From an uncultured Gammaproteobacteria bacterium (lineage in GTDB: Bacteria; Pseudomonadota; Gammaproteobacteria; Pseudomonadales; Pseudohongiellaceae), in the NCBI GenBank assembly GCA_913060975.1, contig CAJXVC010000003.1, positions 248,001-312,000 on the forward strand: 64,000 bases of DNA, in the 5' to 3' direction. The translations under genes and the position numbers were made by a program. The notes beneath the pieces are model-generated. The model searched no databases and had not been told where the DNA came from. It was given only the letters and a program-made list of their open reading frames with translations. Below are positions 37,863 through 46,156 of this stretch, one piece after another (the stretch's first letter is position 1; each line of letters opens with the position of its first letter).

Positions 37863-37897
37863 AAAAAGGCGAATCCGCGAAGGGTTCGCTTTTTTTG
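37863..37897 (+). terminator. Intrinsic terminator after the PQQ dehydrogenase
   Basis: GCGAATCC and GGGTTCGC pair with one G-T wobble around a short loop. The stem is flanked by A-run on the left and T-run on the right, so it may work for both the plus-strand PQQ gene and the minus-strand glucokinase. Confidence 0.7.
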
Positions 37898-37958
37898 TGC
37901 CTGTCTCTTTTTAATGTCCGGCGCTATTTTGCCCAGATCTCGACAGTTGCCTGAGCGG

Positions 37959-38975
37959 TCAGATTTGATCGGCATCGATGGCAAGTTGCTGCTGAGCGAA
38001 GCAAGCCGCGCCTTGCAATCCGGGTTGTGCGACAGTGACCTGTCGGACAGCAAGCATGGCACAGAAGTCACGGTAGCCCTGTTTATCGTTGAATGCTGTC
38101 AGAAAATCCGCAACCGGAAACACGTCTTGCATGGCGTGCAGCAAGTTACCCGAGAGAGTCACGCCACCGGTGGCTCCCATTCCCAGAGCCAGATCGCCGC
38201 AAACGCTGCCAAACCAACTAGCAAATTCATTGATAGTCTGCTGGCATTGCTGGTCGCCTGCATGGGCATTGCTGATGAGTGTTGCCGGGGCATAGTCATC
38301 AACTGCAAGCAAGTGGCCATCATGCAAGGCGGCATGCACGCGGCTGAGGCCAGGTCCGGAGAGCACGGTTTCGTTGAGAATTCTGGGGTATTCGCAGCGC
38401 AGTATTGCCAGCAGTCTGTCCTGGTTCGGGCTATTGGCCGCCAATGCCATCTGACCAGCTTCTGATTCAATCACGGTTTGCTGGTTGATCAGACCAGCGA
38501 CGCCGAGGCCGGTGCCGGGTCCTATAATTAATTCTGTAGCGGCAGTGGGCATTGCTGTGGTCGGTGGCCCAGCACGCCAGATTCGAACGTCCGAATCTTT
38601 CAGGTGGGGCAGCAAGTGCGCTTGCGCTGAAAAATCATTCAGTGCCCACACTGGAAATTTCAGTTCGCTGCGCAGCGTAGCCAGGGACACGCTAGCCCAG
38701 GGATTGTTAATGAGCGGAACGGGTTCGAGATGCACCGGGCCCGGTAACGCCAGACACAGGCCAGCGCACTGGCCAGTCAACTCATTGCAGTATTCAAGCA
38801 GTGCAGTGGTGAAATCCGGATACTGGCGACACTGCTGTTGTTGGACCTGCTGCACCTGACCGCGAGCCTGGCCGAGTGTCGCGAATCGACAATGTGTGCC
38901 ACCGATGTCGGCAACGATAACAAAATGCGGATCAAGTCTGGTGGACATAATGATGAGACCAGAAGCAGAGCCCAT
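37959..38975 (-). CDS. glk: Glucokinase
   Basis: A 338-residue enzyme of the bacterial Glk family (not ROK), which phosphorylates glucose with ATP. Motifs are V-A-D-I-G-G-T-H-C-R-F-A (phosphate loop; Thr-His where most have Thr-Asn), L-N-D-F-S-A-Q-A, G-P-G-T-G-L-G-V-A, E-A-G-Q-M-A-L and G-G-V-T-L-S-G. Two starts are possible: ATG 38975, or ATG 38948, which removes nine residues and begins closer to the family consensus. It lies 52 bases after the bicupin gene and in the same direction, so they may share a transcript. Confidence 0.9.
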   Translation of the reverse strand: MGSASGLIIMSTRLDPHFVIVADIGGTHCRFATLGQARGQVQQVQQQQCRQYPDFTTALLEYCNELTGQCAGLCLALPGPVHLEPVPLINNPWASVSLATLRSELKFPVWALNDFSAQAHLLPHLKDSDVRIWRAGPPTTAMPTAATELIIGPGTGLGVAGLINQQTVIESEAGQMALAANSPNQDRLLAILRCEYPRILNETVLSGPGLSRVHAALHDGHLLAVDDYAPATLISNAHAGDQQCQQTINEFASWFGSVCGDLALGMGATGGVTLSGNLLHAMQDVFPVADFLTAFNDKQGYRDFCAMLAVRQVTVAQPGLQGAACFAQQQLAIDADQI

Positions 38976-39027
38976 GACGAGTCATACGACCAGGAAAACA
39001 GTGTGATGAGGGGAGCAAGTGAGACGC

Positions 39028-39786
39028 CTAGCGTGCCTGACGTCGGCCTTCACTGATAGCGACCACAACAGTGCTATCACCTGTATTGTGCACTGCAAAG
39101 GCGGAACCGGCATCGCGCCATGCCCAGGCGCCGGCTTTGGCCAACTCGTGAGTGATGCCATCACTGCGGGTGACATGGAGTACACCCGGTGTGCCTTGAA
39201 TAATTACTGTCGGGTTCTTGTGGGTCTGAAGTGCAGTGGATTCTCCCGGGGACAGCTCGATTCGGTAGGCGCGAAACCAGGAGTTTTCCAGAACTGGCTC
39301 TGCAGTCACTCCTTCAGGCGTGTCGTTGGTATCCCGCGTAACCCCATTACTGTCATTGATCAGTAACACATTGTGAATGATGGCCACGCCATCGTTATGC
39401 AAGGTATGAGTAAATGGATCGCGAACATAGCTGGTGTCAGATGTCACATCGCCCCTGAGCGGGCCATTTTCATCACTGATGCGGACACGCAGGATGGCTT
39501 GGTTATGTGTATGAGCATAAGTGGTGTCGCCCGGATTGATCTGTAAATCAATCAAGAACAAGTCATCCTGTTTATACACCGTGCGATGCCGGGGTTCCTG
39601 CAGCAAGTGTAAGACCTTGGCATCATCACGCCCCACGCCTTGCGCCGTTGCCAATGAACTGAAAGTCAGTAAAGACGCGAATGCGGCCATGCCGGGCATC
39701 CTCATACGCTTACGAACCGCAATTGCTGGTCGCAAGCACCGGGAATTTGCAAATCGCATTGGACTTTCCATAACAAAGTTCATCAT
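39028..39786 (-). CDS. Exported bicupin-like protein of unknown function
   Basis: A 252-residue protein. The basic N-terminus leads to a hydrophobic stretch (G-M-A-A-F-A-S-L-L) and a cleavage-like A-T-A-Q-G, so it is likely exported. A later internal ATG may be the true start. Two cupin-like halves follow. The first has P-G-D-T-T-Y-A-H-T-H-N (a metal-binding H-x-H). The second has S-P-G-E-S-T-A-L-Q-T-H, keeping only one of the histidines. I do not know the substrate. Position next to glucokinase gives little clue. Confidence 0.7.
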   Translation of the reverse strand: MMNFVMESPMRFANSRCLRPAIAVRKRMRMPGMAAFASLLTFSSLATAQGVGRDDAKVLHLLQEPRHRTVYKQDDLFLIDLQINPGDTTYAHTHNQAILRVRISDENGPLRGDVTSDTSYVRDPFTHTLHNDGVAIIHNVLLINDSNGVTRDTNDTPEGVTAEPVLENSWFRAYRIELSPGESTALQTHKNPTVIIQGTPGVLHVTRSDGITHELAKAGAWAWRDAGSAFAVHNTGDSTVVVAISEGRRQAR

Positions 39787-40326
39787 AAAAAACTCTTAAA
39801 TAATCAAGCTTTCACTATCCTGGCGATACCGGGTGTGGAAAAAAATCGTTACCCGGCATACGTCATTCAATGCTGTCTTGCGCAGTTGCGCAGACCGGCA
39901 GCAATATTAGTGGCAGGGCTCGTAGTGAATTCAATAGGTTTGCTGATTATCCCGGTAAAGGTTTGTTCATCTTGTTGCTCCCTTATTTTAGATAGCTGCA
40001 GGCGTTATGTTGTCGCTACAGGCGTCTCGTTGTGGTATCCCGAAGCGCTGCAGTAGTCGCTTGTTATTTCTAGGGTATTTCGGGAAAAAGCTGAGCATAT
40101 CACGGTTATTTACCGCTCTGAATCAGGTATAAGACCGGGCAATCCTGATTTTTAGCTACTTTGACACAAGTATCATTGCAAATGCGCATTGAGCAGTCTG
40201 TGACAAGTCGTTACACGCCGTGTTGGCGGGCCCCTATGCGTATACTCAATGCGGCTAATCTGCTTAAATACGCCTCGATTCGTACGACTCCTGAAGATCA
40301 ACAAAAACAAGCAGGTTCCCGGCAGT
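39787..40326. promoter_or_regulatory. Divergent intergenic region before the NosR-like gene
   Basis: About 540 bases between the bicupin gene and the NosR-like gene. Short frames here have no family resemblance. I looked for an FNR-type dyad (TTGAT-N4-ATCAA) because NosR relatives are often controlled that way and found no good match. Promoters for both sides must lie here. Confidence 0.4.
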
Positions 40327-42357
40327 ATGATCGACCTACCCACGAAATATCTCGGCAGCCTCCTGTGTGGCCGAGATTTACTCAAGCAATGGCTGCTGAT
40401 TATCAGCCTGTTAGGCCTGACCTCAGCGCAGGCTCAGATTGGTGATCTAAGTACCGAAAATCCCGAGTTGCTAGCCAAGGTTTTTCCTGACGCGAGTGAA
40501 TTTTCTGCCAAAGAAGGTTCGCCTCCTGTTTACCGCGCCTATCAGAACGATGCGAATGGCGAATCGCAACTGGTCGGTTACTTGTTTGAGACGCCGGATT
40601 TGCCACCAGAAGAAGTCGGCTACAGCGCACCCATTGAAGTGCTCGTGGGTATGGATCTACAGGGCAACCTGACAGGAATTGATTTCCTTTTTTATCGTGA
40701 ATCCTACAAGAGCATTCGCGGTGACTTTTTGAATACCGAACGTTTCCCGAACCAATTCGAGAATAAAAATATTGCAGAGGGCTTTCGTGTTGGCCGCGAT
40801 GTTGATGGCGTATCCCGCGCCACTATAACCAGCTGGGCTGTGTCACGCGGTGTTCGAAATGCATCGCGTCAGGTGGCACGGGCGTATTTGGCCGACTCGG
40901 AGTTTATTGCCGAACGAAATACTGACGCCATCGCTGTCGAAGTCCTGCAGCAGCAATCGTGGGAAGACATGAAAGCCAATGGTCTGGTCAAGGAACTGGA
41001 TGTTACCTACCCAGACGGGACGGCTTTACAGCTTGATCTTGCCTTCATGGCGCACGAAGGTTTGGGTGAAGTCTTGATTGGCACTGATGATTTTTCTACA
41101 GCTGAACGGGAGGCTAGCAACCGGGTCAGTGATGGTTATCTCATGCTGGTGGGAATCGATGGTGATGCCTCACAACCTTTCCGGCAGGAACGCCTGGCAA
41201 TACAACAGGGCGACACCACGCTTGGTATTACGCGTAGCCGGTTTGTGTATGCAGGCAGTGCCGAGACAGGCAAGATAGCAGGTCAGGCACGTTTCGCCGG
41301 TGCCATGGTGCTGGATCCAGCGATTGATCTGCACCAATCATTCACGGTCATGTATGACAATAGCAGTGACATGGGGAGTCTGGATTCTGTAACGGCAGTA
41401 GATTATCAGGTTCCCGCATTGCCGTTGGCGTTGGCACTGGATACTGAATTGCCGGCGGAATATTTGCCAGCCAGCGATGCCGATTACATGGACTATGCAG
41501 ATGAGGGAACGTTTGCGTCGCTAGTCAACAATGCCCCCTGGGGTGGTGTGGCTGCTTTGTTACTGCTGCTGGCCATGGTCATGACTTCATTCCTGCGCAA
41601 GAGCACAACATTGCGCTGGATTACGCTTGCCTACACCCTGATCTATCTGGGTTGGATCGACGGCGGATTTGTCTCCGTATCCCATATCACTAATGCGATC
41701 AAGCAGGGCCCCGGTATGTTCTTGCAAGATTTGCCCATGCTCCTGATTATTGTGTTTACAGTTGTGACGACATTGTTCTGGGGGCGGGTATTTTGCTCTT
41801 CGCTCTGCCCATTTGGTGCATTGCAGGATTTCATCACTCGCTTCGTACCCAGGCGCCTGCAATTGAAAGTTCCCCAGCGCTTGCATGATATCGGTCTCTA
41901 CATCAAGTACGGTATTTTGGCATTTTTGATTGTCATGGCGCTGGCTTATAGCGAATTGAGTTTGTTTCAATATTTCGAACCATTCGGTACAGCATTCTAT
42001 TTCAGTCAATCCCTATGGCTTTGGGTGATACTCATTGCGTTTCTTGTCGCCGCCGCATTGGTGCCGCGCTTTTATTGCCGCTATGCCTGTCCGCTAGGAG
42101 CGGCGCTCGGGCTCACGGCGTTGATTTCACCCTGGCGCATCAAGCGTGTTGAGCAGTGTCAGGTCTGCAAGGTGTGTGAGCATGCGTGTCCAACTGGCGC
42201 TATCCGTGGCCATGAGATTGACTTCAAAGAGTGTGTGCGCTGCGATGCCTGTGAAATTAAACTCATCGACAAGGCAGGTGTGTGTAAACACAGCGTCGAG
42301 GATGTGCGCTCACGCATGAAAAACTGGACACCCATTCCCGTGCAGCAAGTGGGCTAG
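40327..42357 (+). CDS. NosR/NirI-like membrane flavin and iron-sulfur protein
   Basis: A 676-residue protein from ATG 40327, which places a signal peptide (ending L-T-S-A-Q-A) at the start; the frame is open back to 40249. A periplasmic FMN-binding domain has S-R-A-T-I-T (about residues 163-168), where the threonine is the expected covalent flavin site. About five membrane helices follow. Two C-x-x-x-C-P motifs (C-S-S-L-C-P-F-G-A and C-R-Y-A-C-P-L-G-A) flank the membrane part. The C-terminal ferredoxin-like domain has C-Q-V-C-K-V-C-E-H-A-C-P and C-V-R-C-D-A-C. This is the NosR layout, yet no nos genes are nearby, so it may serve another periplasmic electron demand. Confidence 0.88.
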   Translation: MIDLPTKYLGSLLCGRDLLKQWLLIISLLGLTSAQAQIGDLSTENPELLAKVFPDASEFSAKEGSPPVYRAYQNDANGESQLVGYLFETPDLPPEEVGYSAPIEVLVGMDLQGNLTGIDFLFYRESYKSIRGDFLNTERFPNQFENKNIAEGFRVGRDVDGVSRATITSWAVSRGVRNASRQVARAYLADSEFIAERNTDAIAVEVLQQQSWEDMKANGLVKELDVTYPDGTALQLDLAFMAHEGLGEVLIGTDDFSTAEREASNRVSDGYLMLVGIDGDASQPFRQERLAIQQGDTTLGITRSRFVYAGSAETGKIAGQARFAGAMVLDPAIDLHQSFTVMYDNSSDMGSLDSVTAVDYQVPALPLALALDTELPAEYLPASDADYMDYADEGTFASLVNNAPWGGVAALLLLLAMVMTSFLRKSTTLRWITLAYTLIYLGWIDGGFVSVSHITNAIKQGPGMFLQDLPMLLIIVFTVVTTLFWGRVFCSSLCPFGALQDFITRFVPRRLQLKVPQRLHDIGLYIKYGILAFLIVMALAYSELSLFQYFEPFGTAFYFSQSLWLWVILIAFLVAAALVPRFYCRYACPLGAALGLTALISPWRIKRVEQCQVCKVCEHACPTGAIRGHEIDFKECVRCDACEIKLIDKAGVCKHSVEDVRSRMKNWTPIPVQQVG

Positions 42358-42451
42358 CCGACTTTCAGCTAACTGCCGGCTCGCATACGGTCAGTGAATA
42401 CGACAAGCAAATATGACAAAAGAGTTCGGCTAGCTAGAAAGTACGACAAAT

Positions 42452-42487
42452 AAAAAAGCCCCGGGCATCGCTGCTACGGGGCTTTTT
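42452..42487. terminator. Bidirectional intrinsic terminator
   Basis: AAAAAAGCCCCG and CGGGGCTTTTT pair around a 13-base loop. A-run and T-run on opposite sides let it end both the NosR-like transcript and the minus-strand cytochrome/copper gene. Confidence 0.85.
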
Positions 42488-42513
42488 ATTCACAGTTTGT
42501 TACTAGCGGCTGG

Positions 42514-43875
42514 TTATTGCGCTTCTTCACCCAGCCAGCTGAAATCATCCTCAGACAAATCCAGCAGATCGGCGCGCTCGCGGCGCTCCTGTTCTGCCGC
42601 TCTTGCCGATTCCAGCACATCAGCTGGCAAGTCACGCCCGACCACGATGCCGCGTTTGGTTGTTGGAGCGTAATAGATCCGAGCGTTGGCCATTTCGTCG
42701 GTGGTTGCCGGGCCATACTCCACGGCAGCCTGGGGGTCGGGATTGAACCGGTTGCGCTCGGAATTGTCGAACCACCAGCTCATGTGCAGTGTGGAGCCAG
42801 CAGGAATAAATTTCGGTTCCTCGTACTCGTAAAGAAACTGCCAATTGAAGTCATAGTCGGGCACCCAGAGCAGGGTTTCCCTCTCGCCATCAGGATATTC
42901 CAACTCATAGCGCATGGCCTTGCCGCGATAGTGCATGTGCGGACCCATGGAAAGCAGAAAAATATCCTCGGTGATCTCGTGCGTATTGTTCACTTCGTAA
43001 TTAGGATCGCCCGGCGGGATGGTCCAGCCACTGTGGGGCAGTAAATTGGTTTCAACCACATGGTCGATGACATCGCCGTCTTCGTAGAACACAAAGCCGG
43101 CCTGCGTGTTGTCGACTACGCCGGTGCCCGCGCCTGGATCCTTGTGGTAATGCATGTTAACGGTAATGAAAGGGTCTTCCGGCATTAACACGCCCCAACC
43201 CTCGGGGTAGGTGAAGGGGCCGCGTCCGGGCACGCCAACTCCCATATGACTGGAGACAATGTGATGCACCCAGGCACCACCTGGCGCCAGCTCAGCCATA
43301 GAGATCCAGCGTGGCTTGGTGTGGGCGCCCTCAGGAACGGGCATGGCAATGGTAGGCTGCCAGTCTTCAACTTCATCGGCAACCCGGACCGGGCGTTCAA
43401 AACCCACCACCAGGTCAGGCTCGCCAATCCACCAGCCTGATTCCGGCATTTGCGTGCCGACGCTGTTGGAGACAATACCCGCGGCGTCTGCTGCAGCATC
43501 CGGATTGCCTTCCAGTGCGCCGCCATCAACCCAGGCGATTAACAGCGCCTTGTCTTTGTCATCGATATAGCGCTCACCTTTGAACTCCCCGCGGTGCCGT
43601 TCGTGGGCTCCCCATGGCGGCATGTAGCCGGTAACCAAGGCATTCTTGATCAGGGGTGCCCAGATTTTGGCTTGCTCATAATCCAGCAAGGACATGGGTG
43701 CTGTAATACCGCCTACTTTGGGCCCTTCGGGCTGATGGCAGGCAGCGCAGTTGTCTTGAAAAACAGGTAAAGCGTCACCATAAAAGGTAGGAGCCGAGTC
43801 TTGTGCTGTCAGCAGGGTTGAGCAGGCAGTCAAGGCGAGGAAAAGCACGGGGCGCGTGGCGTGTCGGACAAGCAT
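42514..43875 (-). CDS. Exported heme-c plus copper-monooxygenase-like protein
   Basis: A 453-residue protein with a signal peptide ending near L-L-T-A-Q-D. A heme site C-A-A-C-H lies at residues 43-47 in a short cytochrome-like domain. The rest resembles the copper type II, ascorbate-dependent monooxygenase fold (PHM/DBM). It has H-H in W-V-H-H-I-V, H-Y-H in V-N-M-H-Y-H-K and H-M-H in G-P-H-M-H-Y-R-G, candidate ligands for two copper sites. Proteins with this pairing are common in environmental gammaproteobacteria, but no reaction is established that I know of. It converges on the NosR-like gene. Confidence 0.82.
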   Translation of the reverse strand: MLVRHATRPVLFLALTACSTLLTAQDSAPTFYGDALPVFQDNCAACHQPEGPKVGGITAPMSLLDYEQAKIWAPLIKNALVTGYMPPWGAHERHRGEFKGERYIDDKDKALLIAWVDGGALEGNPDAAADAAGIVSNSVGTQMPESGWWIGEPDLVVGFERPVRVADEVEDWQPTIAMPVPEGAHTKPRWISMAELAPGGAWVHHIVSSHMGVGVPGRGPFTYPEGWGVLMPEDPFITVNMHYHKDPGAGTGVVDNTQAGFVFYEDGDVIDHVVETNLLPHSGWTIPPGDPNYEVNNTHEITEDIFLLSMGPHMHYRGKAMRYELEYPDGERETLLWVPDYDFNWQFLYEYEEPKFIPAGSTLHMSWWFDNSERNRFNPDPQAAVEYGPATTDEMANARIYYAPTTKRGIVVGRDLPADVLESARAAEQERRERADLLDLSEDDFSWLGEEAQ

Positions 43876-44099
43876 GAGGACTGATCCTTGTTATTGTTTT
43901 ATTCGATTTAGAGTAGAGACAATTGTCGGCGCTGTCCAGTCCCGAGAGGTGAGCCGCAGGCTTGACAGCTGATCGGTTTAAGCGATCAACCCTATCGAAT
44001 TAAATCGTTTTACCGATTAGAAGACAGTCCGTAACATGTACTCATAGCCTTACATTCACATTCAAATTTAGAAGTTAATTCTTAAAACAGAGGACAACC

Positions 44100-44639
44100 A
44101 TGACTCAGACAGTACCTGACGTAGTATTCAAAACCCGAGTTCGCGATGAATCCATTGGCGGCGACAACCCATTTCGTTGGCAGGATGTGTCAAGTGGCGA
44201 CATCTTCAAGGGTAAGAAAGTCGTCGTGTTCGCATTGCCAGGCGCATTTACGCCAACTTGTAGCAGCACGCACCTGCCGGGTTATGAAGCCAAGTATGAT
44301 GAGCTGAAAGAAGCTGGAGTCGATGAGGTTTACTGCTTGAGTGTTAACGATGCCTTTTCCATGTTTCAGTGGGGCAAGCAGCTGGGCGTGAAAAACGTGA
44401 AGCTGTTACCTGATGGCAACGCAGAGTTTACTCGCGGCATGGACATGCTGGTCAAGAAAGAGAACCTGGGTTTCGGTGACCGCTCATGGCGTTATTCGAT
44501 GCTGGTCGATGATGGCCGCGTCGTCAAGGTCTTCGCTGAAGACGGCAAGGTGGATAACTGCGAATCTGACCCGTTCGAATGTAGCGATTGCGACACTATG
44601 CTGGCTTTCATCAAATCAGATGAGACTCAAGCAGCTTAA
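44100..44639 (+). CDS. Prx5-type peroxiredoxin with extra C-terminal cysteines
   Basis: A 179-residue thiol peroxidase that reduces hydrogen and alkyl peroxides. The peroxidatic cysteine C54 sits in A-F-T-P-T-C-S-S-T-H-L-P, and S-V-N-D-A-F and W-R-Y-S-M-L are family blocks. Near the C-terminus most relatives read D-P-F-E-V-S-D-A-D. Here the segment contains three cysteines (C153, C160, C163) in C-E-S-D-P-F-E-C-S-D-C, which might act as resolving thiols or bind a metal. The ATG is preceded by GAGGA at a good distance. It is a single-gene unit with a strong terminator. Confidence 0.94.
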   Translation: MTQTVPDVVFKTRVRDESIGGDNPFRWQDVSSGDIFKGKKVVVFALPGAFTPTCSSTHLPGYEAKYDELKEAGVDEVYCLSVNDAFSMFQWGKQLGVKNVKLLPDGNAEFTRGMDMLVKKENLGFGDRSWRYSMLVDDGRVVKVFAEDGKVDNCESDPFECSDCDTMLAFIKSDETQAA

Positions 44640-44751
44640 TCGCTATGTAGAAATAGATTGAACTTATACAGAGGCAGGCGAGTTACCACTCGTCTGTCTC
44701 AGTCGGAAGCTCTGAATGCATTGGCATAATCCCAAGCTAGTGCATTATTCT

Positions 44752-44793
44752 GGCGGCGGTAAGCACTTTCCCCTGTGCTCGTCGCCTTTTTTT
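44752..44793 (+). terminator. Intrinsic terminator after the peroxiredoxin gene
   Basis: A long stem, GGCGGCG...AGCAC with GTGCT...CGTCGCC, is followed directly by seven Ts. Orientation fits the peroxiredoxin transcript. Confidence 0.8.
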
Positions 44794-44801
44794 ATTCTGG
44801 T

Positions 44802-45932
44802 TCACTTTGCCCACGGGTCGTCCATCGTTGCAAAAAAAGCACGATGACCATCGATGATGCGCCTTGTTGCCACGGGGTCGGGAGTTAAAGACCACTCGTT
44901 TCTTTCAAAAGTCCCGCCAAGCAAAATGCCATCGCTGCGCGGGAACATATATAGACCCCGGTTACCCAGAATGATGTAGTCGACTTCTCGTTGCGGCAGA
45001 ATAAAACTAAGCTGGCCTTTAATAGGCATCAGTTCACGATCGGCAAATAATTCGCGTGCACCCAAACCGGTACAATTGAAAATAACTGGTTCGTCCATGC
45101 TTAGTAGTTCGTTCTGATGATGGAATTCCCGTACATTAATGGTTCCCCCGGCAGTATAGAAATCTTCCATCATAGCGGGCAGATACACGGCGGGCTCAAT
45201 TAACATGGTGCTGTAGTGACGCACGTACTGCGCATCGAAAGGGTGCTCGTTCGGCTTCAAGTCGCGATGCTGCGGATACATGGCAACATACTCATCCGTG
45301 AATGCCTGGCCATCGGGTGCTTGCGGTTGAATTGTATAGTTGCTGATCCAGCGCACACCATAACGGGGCCCAACCAGATTCTGATAGTAGCGATAAGCGT
45401 GACGCATGGCCGATTCGAATTGTGCCTTGAAGGCCGGTGTCAATTCCTCATCATCGTAGACCGAAGTCGGTGACCATTGCCCGCCAGCAATATTGGAGGT
45501 GGTATTGGGCGGCAAATCTTTGGCGTAAATCGTAACGTCCCAGCCCCGATCTTGCATGAGTCTGGCGGTGGCGAGCCCGACCGCTCCACAGCCCAATACG
45601 GCGCAGCGTTTGTGCCGGCTTTCCATAGCCAATTCCATGGCCAGATGCGCGGTTCCCCAGGACAACGTAATACCACCGCCACCGTGACCGTAGTTATGGA
45701 TAACAAGTTTGTCGCCAAACGGTTGTGCTTTGACTACGAACCCTTTGGGTCTGAATGGGCGTAGTCCGGCTACAGTGCGTATTACGCGTTCATCAGCAAC
45801 CATTACGCGCCGTAAGGGTAGTCCTGATGGCGAGTAGTTGCGTGCCGAAGCAGCGGCACTGGGCATGGTTGCGCAACGCGACAACAAGGGCAGCGCGGCA
45901 GCGGACTGCAAAAAAGCACGGCGGCTAGGCAT
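44802..45932 (-). CDS. Tat-exported D-amino-acid-oxidase-like flavoenzyme, apparently circularly permuted
   Basis: A 376-residue protein. The N-terminus S-R-R-A-F-L followed by a hydrophobic stretch is a twin-arginine signal, so it folds with FAD in the cytoplasm before export. The segment G-L-R-P-F-R-P (57-63) and I-H-N-Y-G-H-G-G-G-G-I-T-L-S-W-G (78-93) matches the C-terminal end of D-amino-acid oxidases. Here it precedes the FAD-binding Rossmann motif L-G-C-G-A-V-G-L (113-120), which is normally at the very N-terminus. The rest follows in the usual order (I-A-G-G-Q-W-S-P, F-N-C-T-G-L-G-A, L-L-G-G-T-F) and ends where the permuted segment would begin. D-amino-acid or imino-acid oxidation in the periplasm is inferred. 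Confidence 0.87.
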   Translation of the reverse strand: MPSRRAFLQSAAALPLLSRCATMPSAAASARNYSPSGLPLRRVMVADERVIRTVAGLRPFRPKGFVVKAQPFGDKLVIHNYGHGGGGITLSWGTAHLAMELAMESRHKRCAVLGCGAVGLATARLMQDRGWDVTIYAKDLPPNTTSNIAGGQWSPTSVYDDEELTPAFKAQFESAMRHAYRYYQNLVGPRYGVRWISNYTIQPQAPDGQAFTDEYVAMYPQHRDLKPNEHPFDAQYVRHYSTMLIEPAVYLPAMMEDFYTAGGTINVREFHHQNELLSMDEPVIFNCTGLGARELFADRELMPIKGQLSFILPQREVDYIILGNRGLYMFPRSDGILLGGTFERNEWSLTPDPVATRRIIDGHRAFFATMDDPWAK

Positions 45933-46156
45933 GAAGAACTCCGGATCAGCTGGTTACAGTCAGGATAGCGCAGCTGCAGGGGCAAGTTAATCAGCAATTA
46001 GTGGTCAGGCTGCCTATTTTGCAAGGCCTTTGTTTTCCTGTGAATTGCTGATCTGAATCTGCCGGCACATTGGCGCTCTTAGCCTGTATTTGAGGGTAAA
46101 TTACGCTATGATCGGCGCTGATTATTGACAATGCTCACGCCCTCAGGAGTCACGAC

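Noticed and set aside
39835..40056. A 73-codon frame upstream of the NosR-like gene
   Set aside because: It has some hydrophobic residues but no coherent helix pattern and no ribosome site. More likely it is part of the regulatory region.
40327..42357. Denitrification locus suggested by the NosR-like protein
   Set aside because: No nosZ, nosD, nosF or nosL gene is present in the window, so only the membrane electron-transfer layout is claimed.
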